From Firmicutes bacterium UBA2595 (lineage in GTDB: Bacteria > Bacillota > Thermincolia > Thermincolales > UBA2595), in NCBI GenBank assembly GCA_002339745.1, contig DDKP01000129.1:3396-10856 (forward strand): DNA of 7,461 bases, written 5' to 3'. This document shows positions 6,113 through 7,461 of this stretch, piece by piece. Below the pieces are notes generated by a model. It searched no databases. It was not told the origin of the DNA and saw only the letters and a list, made by a program, of their open reading frames with translations. How positions within the stretch are numbered: position 1 is the stretch's first letter; every line of letters begins with the position of its first letter. A program made the position numbers and the translations under genes.

Positions 6113-7147
6113 ATGGAAAGGGTAGCTGTTGTTGGAGCTGGCAGTTGGGGTACGGCATTAGCTGTAATGCTGGCCCAAAAAGGATTAACTGTCCGGATGT
6201 GGTCCTGTGAACAGGATGTTGTTCAGGAAATTAAGCAAAATAAGACCAACCAGAAATACCTGCCGGAATTGGTCCTTCCCAGTAACATTGTTGTGTCTGC
6301 ATCCCTTGATGAAGTTGTGAAAGATACTGAAGTTGTTGTAATGAGCATTCCTTCCCAGGCATTTAGGGAGGTCTTGCGTAAAGTGGTGCCCTTGCTCAAG
6401 AAGAAGCAGTTGGTGGTGAATACAGCCAAGGGAATTGAGGAGTCCTCCTTGAAGCGGCTCTCAGAGGTTTTCCGGGAAGAGGCCGGCTATGAATTGTATA
6501 GGAACTTTGCAGTTTTGTCAGGTCCCAGCCATGCCGAAGAGGTCAGCCGTAATATTCCGACTGCTGTTGTGGTGGCCGGGGAGGACAGGGCAGTATGTGA
6601 ACGGGCTCAAGACCTGTTTATGACCTCGAGATTCCGGGTTTATACAAACCCGGATATGGTTGGCGTGGAGATTGGCGGAGCCTTGAAAAACATAATCGCT
6701 ATCTGTACGGGGATTTCCGACGGGCTGGGATTTGGGGACAATACTAAGGCTGCTCTGATGACCAGGGGTCTGGCGGAGATATCGCGACTGGGTGTTGAAC
6801 TGGGCGCCAACCCGCTGACCTTTGCAGGGCTGGCCGGAGTTGGCGACCTGATTGTAACCTGTACCAGTATGCACAGCCGGAACAGGAGGTTCGGAATCGA
6901 GATAGGAAAAGGGCGAACTGTTGAGGAAGCGCTAAAAACTGTACGGATGGTAGTAGAGGGCTACCGGACTACAGGAGCAGCTTATAAACTGATGAAGCAG
7001 ACCGGGGTGACAATGCCGATTGTTGAACAGGCTTACGGGGTTCTTTATGATGGACAGAACACCGTTGAATCCGTCTCGAAACTAATGACAAGGGGGAAAA
7101 CCCACGAGATGGAAGAAGTCGTTAGAACAGCATATCCGGGGTGGTAA
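6113..7147 (+). CDS. gpsA: NAD(P)+-dependent glycerol-3-phosphate dehydrogenase GpsA
   Basis: GpsA reduces dihydroxyacetone phosphate to sn-glycerol-3-phosphate in the cytoplasm, supplying the acceptor for PlsY. The 344 residues are typical in length. The Rossmann nucleotide-binding loop GAGSWGTALA is at 8-17, VVNTAKGIE at 101-109 includes a conserved Lys106, and SGPSHAEE is at 136-143. GGALKN (188-193) includes the expected catalytic Lys192, followed by GFGDNTKAAL (206-215), GVGDLIVTCTS (242-252) and SRNRRFG (255-261). VVEGYRTTGAAYKL (280-293) is a recognisable form of the family's C-terminal VxEG motif. The ATG lies 6 bases after AGGAGG, which overlaps the plsY stop, so translation is probably coupled. 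It is the last identifiable gene of the unit; spoIVA often follows gpsA in related genomes but is not seen here. The TAA stop runs into an ATGA. Confidence 0.98.
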   Translation: MERVAVVGAGSWGTALAVMLAQKGLTVRMWSCEQDVVQEIKQNKTNQKYLPELVLPSNIVVSASLDEVVKDTEVVVMSIPSQAFREVLRKVVPLLKKKQLVVNTAKGIEESSLKRLSEVFREEAGYELYRNFAVLSGPSHAEEVSRNIPTAVVVAGEDRAVCERAQDLFMTSRFRVYTNPDMVGVEIGGALKNIIAICTGISDGLGFGDNTKAALMTRGLAEISRLGVELGANPLTFAGLAGVGDLIVTCTSMHSRNRRFGIEIGKGRTVEEALKTVRMVVEGYRTTGAAYKLMKQTGVTMPIVEQAYGVLYDGQNTVESVSKLMTRGKTHEMEEVVRTAYPGW

Positions 7148-7461
7148 TGAAGGGCTGTCCCATAAATTTGCAATCTTCTCGGCTCGGTCAAAATATTTGA
7201 CGGGCAGGTATATTCCTGCGAGCGGCCACAATCTCCACCGGCAACCACTCCCGCTGCGCGGATTGTGGGCCGGTGGACGATATACCGCCGCTCTCTGGAA
7301 CACGCCTGCCCATCTTTCAATATTTCTTGACGAGTTTTTGAGCAAGGTCGCTTATTTATGGAGCTTGTTGACAAATCCTTTGAAGTATTGAGAAACGGGA
7401 TGGGCGCTTTCCGAATGGGCGGACTGAAATCAGCTCTGCGTTTGAGAGGCAGGTGTGTTCC
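7148..7461. other. Region after gpsA without a recognisable gene
   Basis: No reading frame on either strand gives a recognisable protein here. Several overlapping frames are open on both strands, as expected for a region with extensive inverted symmetry. Most of it is the long imperfect inverted repeat at 7160-7361. To its right, a frame open from ATG 7358 to the window end reads MELVDKSFEVLRNGMGAFRM and onwards, with only a weak AAGG 10 bases before it; it could be the start of a gene cut by the edge, but I see no family motif. There is no simple GC-rich hairpin with a T run that would end the gpsA transcript. Confidence 0.5.
7160..7361. repeat. Long imperfect inverted repeat with interleaved apex pairings
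   Basis: Nested complementary blocks run inward: CCATAAAT (7160-7167) with ATTTATGG (7354-7361); CTCGGTCA (7183-7190) with TGACGAG (7328-7334, one bulge); AAATATTTGA (7191-7200) with TCAATATTT (7317-7325, one bulge); GGGCAGG (7202-7208) with CCTGCCC (7305-7311); TTCC (7213-7216) with GGAA (7297-7300); and GAGCGGC (7220-7226) with GCCGCTC (7287-7293). Inside, CCACAATC (7226-7233) matches GATTGTGG (7261-7268), and TCCACCGG (7234-7241) matches CCGGTGGA (7270-7277). These two perfect 8-base pairs are interleaved, so they are either alternatives or a pseudoknot. A small CCGC-TGC-GCGG hairpin (7251-7261) lies between them. It could be a structured RNA, a MITE-like element or a recombination site; the class is not recognised. 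Confidence 0.6.

Noticed and set aside
7151..7167. GGGCTGTCCCATAAAT resembles terminal inverted repeats of some insertion sequences such as IS1182-like ends
   Set aside because: The right arm matches only CCATAAAT; the outer GGGCTGTC has no complement after 7361, and no transposase or target duplication is visible.
7147..7170. ATGA directly before the long inverted repeat, suggesting a HEARO / IscB omega-RNA element
   Set aside because: ATGA or GTGA is linked to such elements, but from IS200/605 logic I would expect the motif at the other end relative to the RNA. No IscB N-terminal sequence (PLMP region) appears before the window ends. A four-base motif at a stop codon is weak evidence.
7045..7374. 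Open antisense reading frames over the gpsA end and the inverted repeat, and a 64-codon + frame at 7197-7391
   Set aside because: They overlap gpsA or the palindrome, lack good ribosome binding sites, are low in complexity of secondary-structure pattern and show no family motif. They are better explained by the inverted symmetry.
1..7461. CRISPR arrays, tRNA or rRNA genes, defence systems, phage genes
   Set aside because: No regularly spaced repeats, cloverleaf or rRNA signatures, or defence or phage protein motifs were seen on either strand.

Overview
The window looks like chromosomal DNA from an endospore-forming Firmicute, most likely of the Desulfotomaculum/Pelotomaculum/Peptococcaceae group. 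This rests on the spore-engulfment amidase SpoIIP followed by a YIEGIA-family membrane protein and its small partner, two DUF3189 proteins, a PDZ/radical-SAM/DUF512 protein, and the der-plsY-gpsA block, together with strong AGGAGG-type ribosome binding sites, frequent GTG/TTG starts and moderate GC. The taxonomic placement is inference; the gene identities come from motifs visible in the translations.

Every gene is on the + strand. Positions 1-2747 form a sporulation-flavoured block: the 3' part of spoIIP (cut by the window edge), a multi-pass YIEGIA protein, the 60-residue 'capping complex subunit for YIEGIA', and two tandem, diverged DUF3189 proteins. Spacings of 10 to about 50 bases suggest cotranscription. 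The block ends in a hairpin followed by a T-rich run that overlaps the last stop codon. Directly after it lies a good sigma-A-type promoter (TTGACA, 18 bases, GATAAT).

Positions 2834-7147 form a second, tightly coupled unit: a radical-SAM protein with PDZ and DUF512 domains, the double-GTPase ribosome assembly factor Der, the acyl-phosphate:glycerol-3-phosphate acyltransferase PlsY, and glycerol-3-phosphate dehydrogenase GpsA. Each gene starts 10-14 bases after the previous stop, with ribosome binding sites touching or overlapping the stops. GpsA makes glycerol-3-phosphate and PlsY uses it for the first acylation in phospholipid synthesis, so the last two genes are consecutive steps. PlsY has two departures from its usual active-site motifs.

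Positions 7148-7461 have no recognisable gene. They hold the most unusual structure in the window: a roughly 200-base imperfect inverted repeat whose apex contains two perfect 8-base complementary pairs in interleaved (pseudoknot) order, plus a short motif of the element that recurs at the very end of the window. It may be a structured RNA, a non-autonomous mobile element, or a complex transcript end. I could not assign it to a known class.
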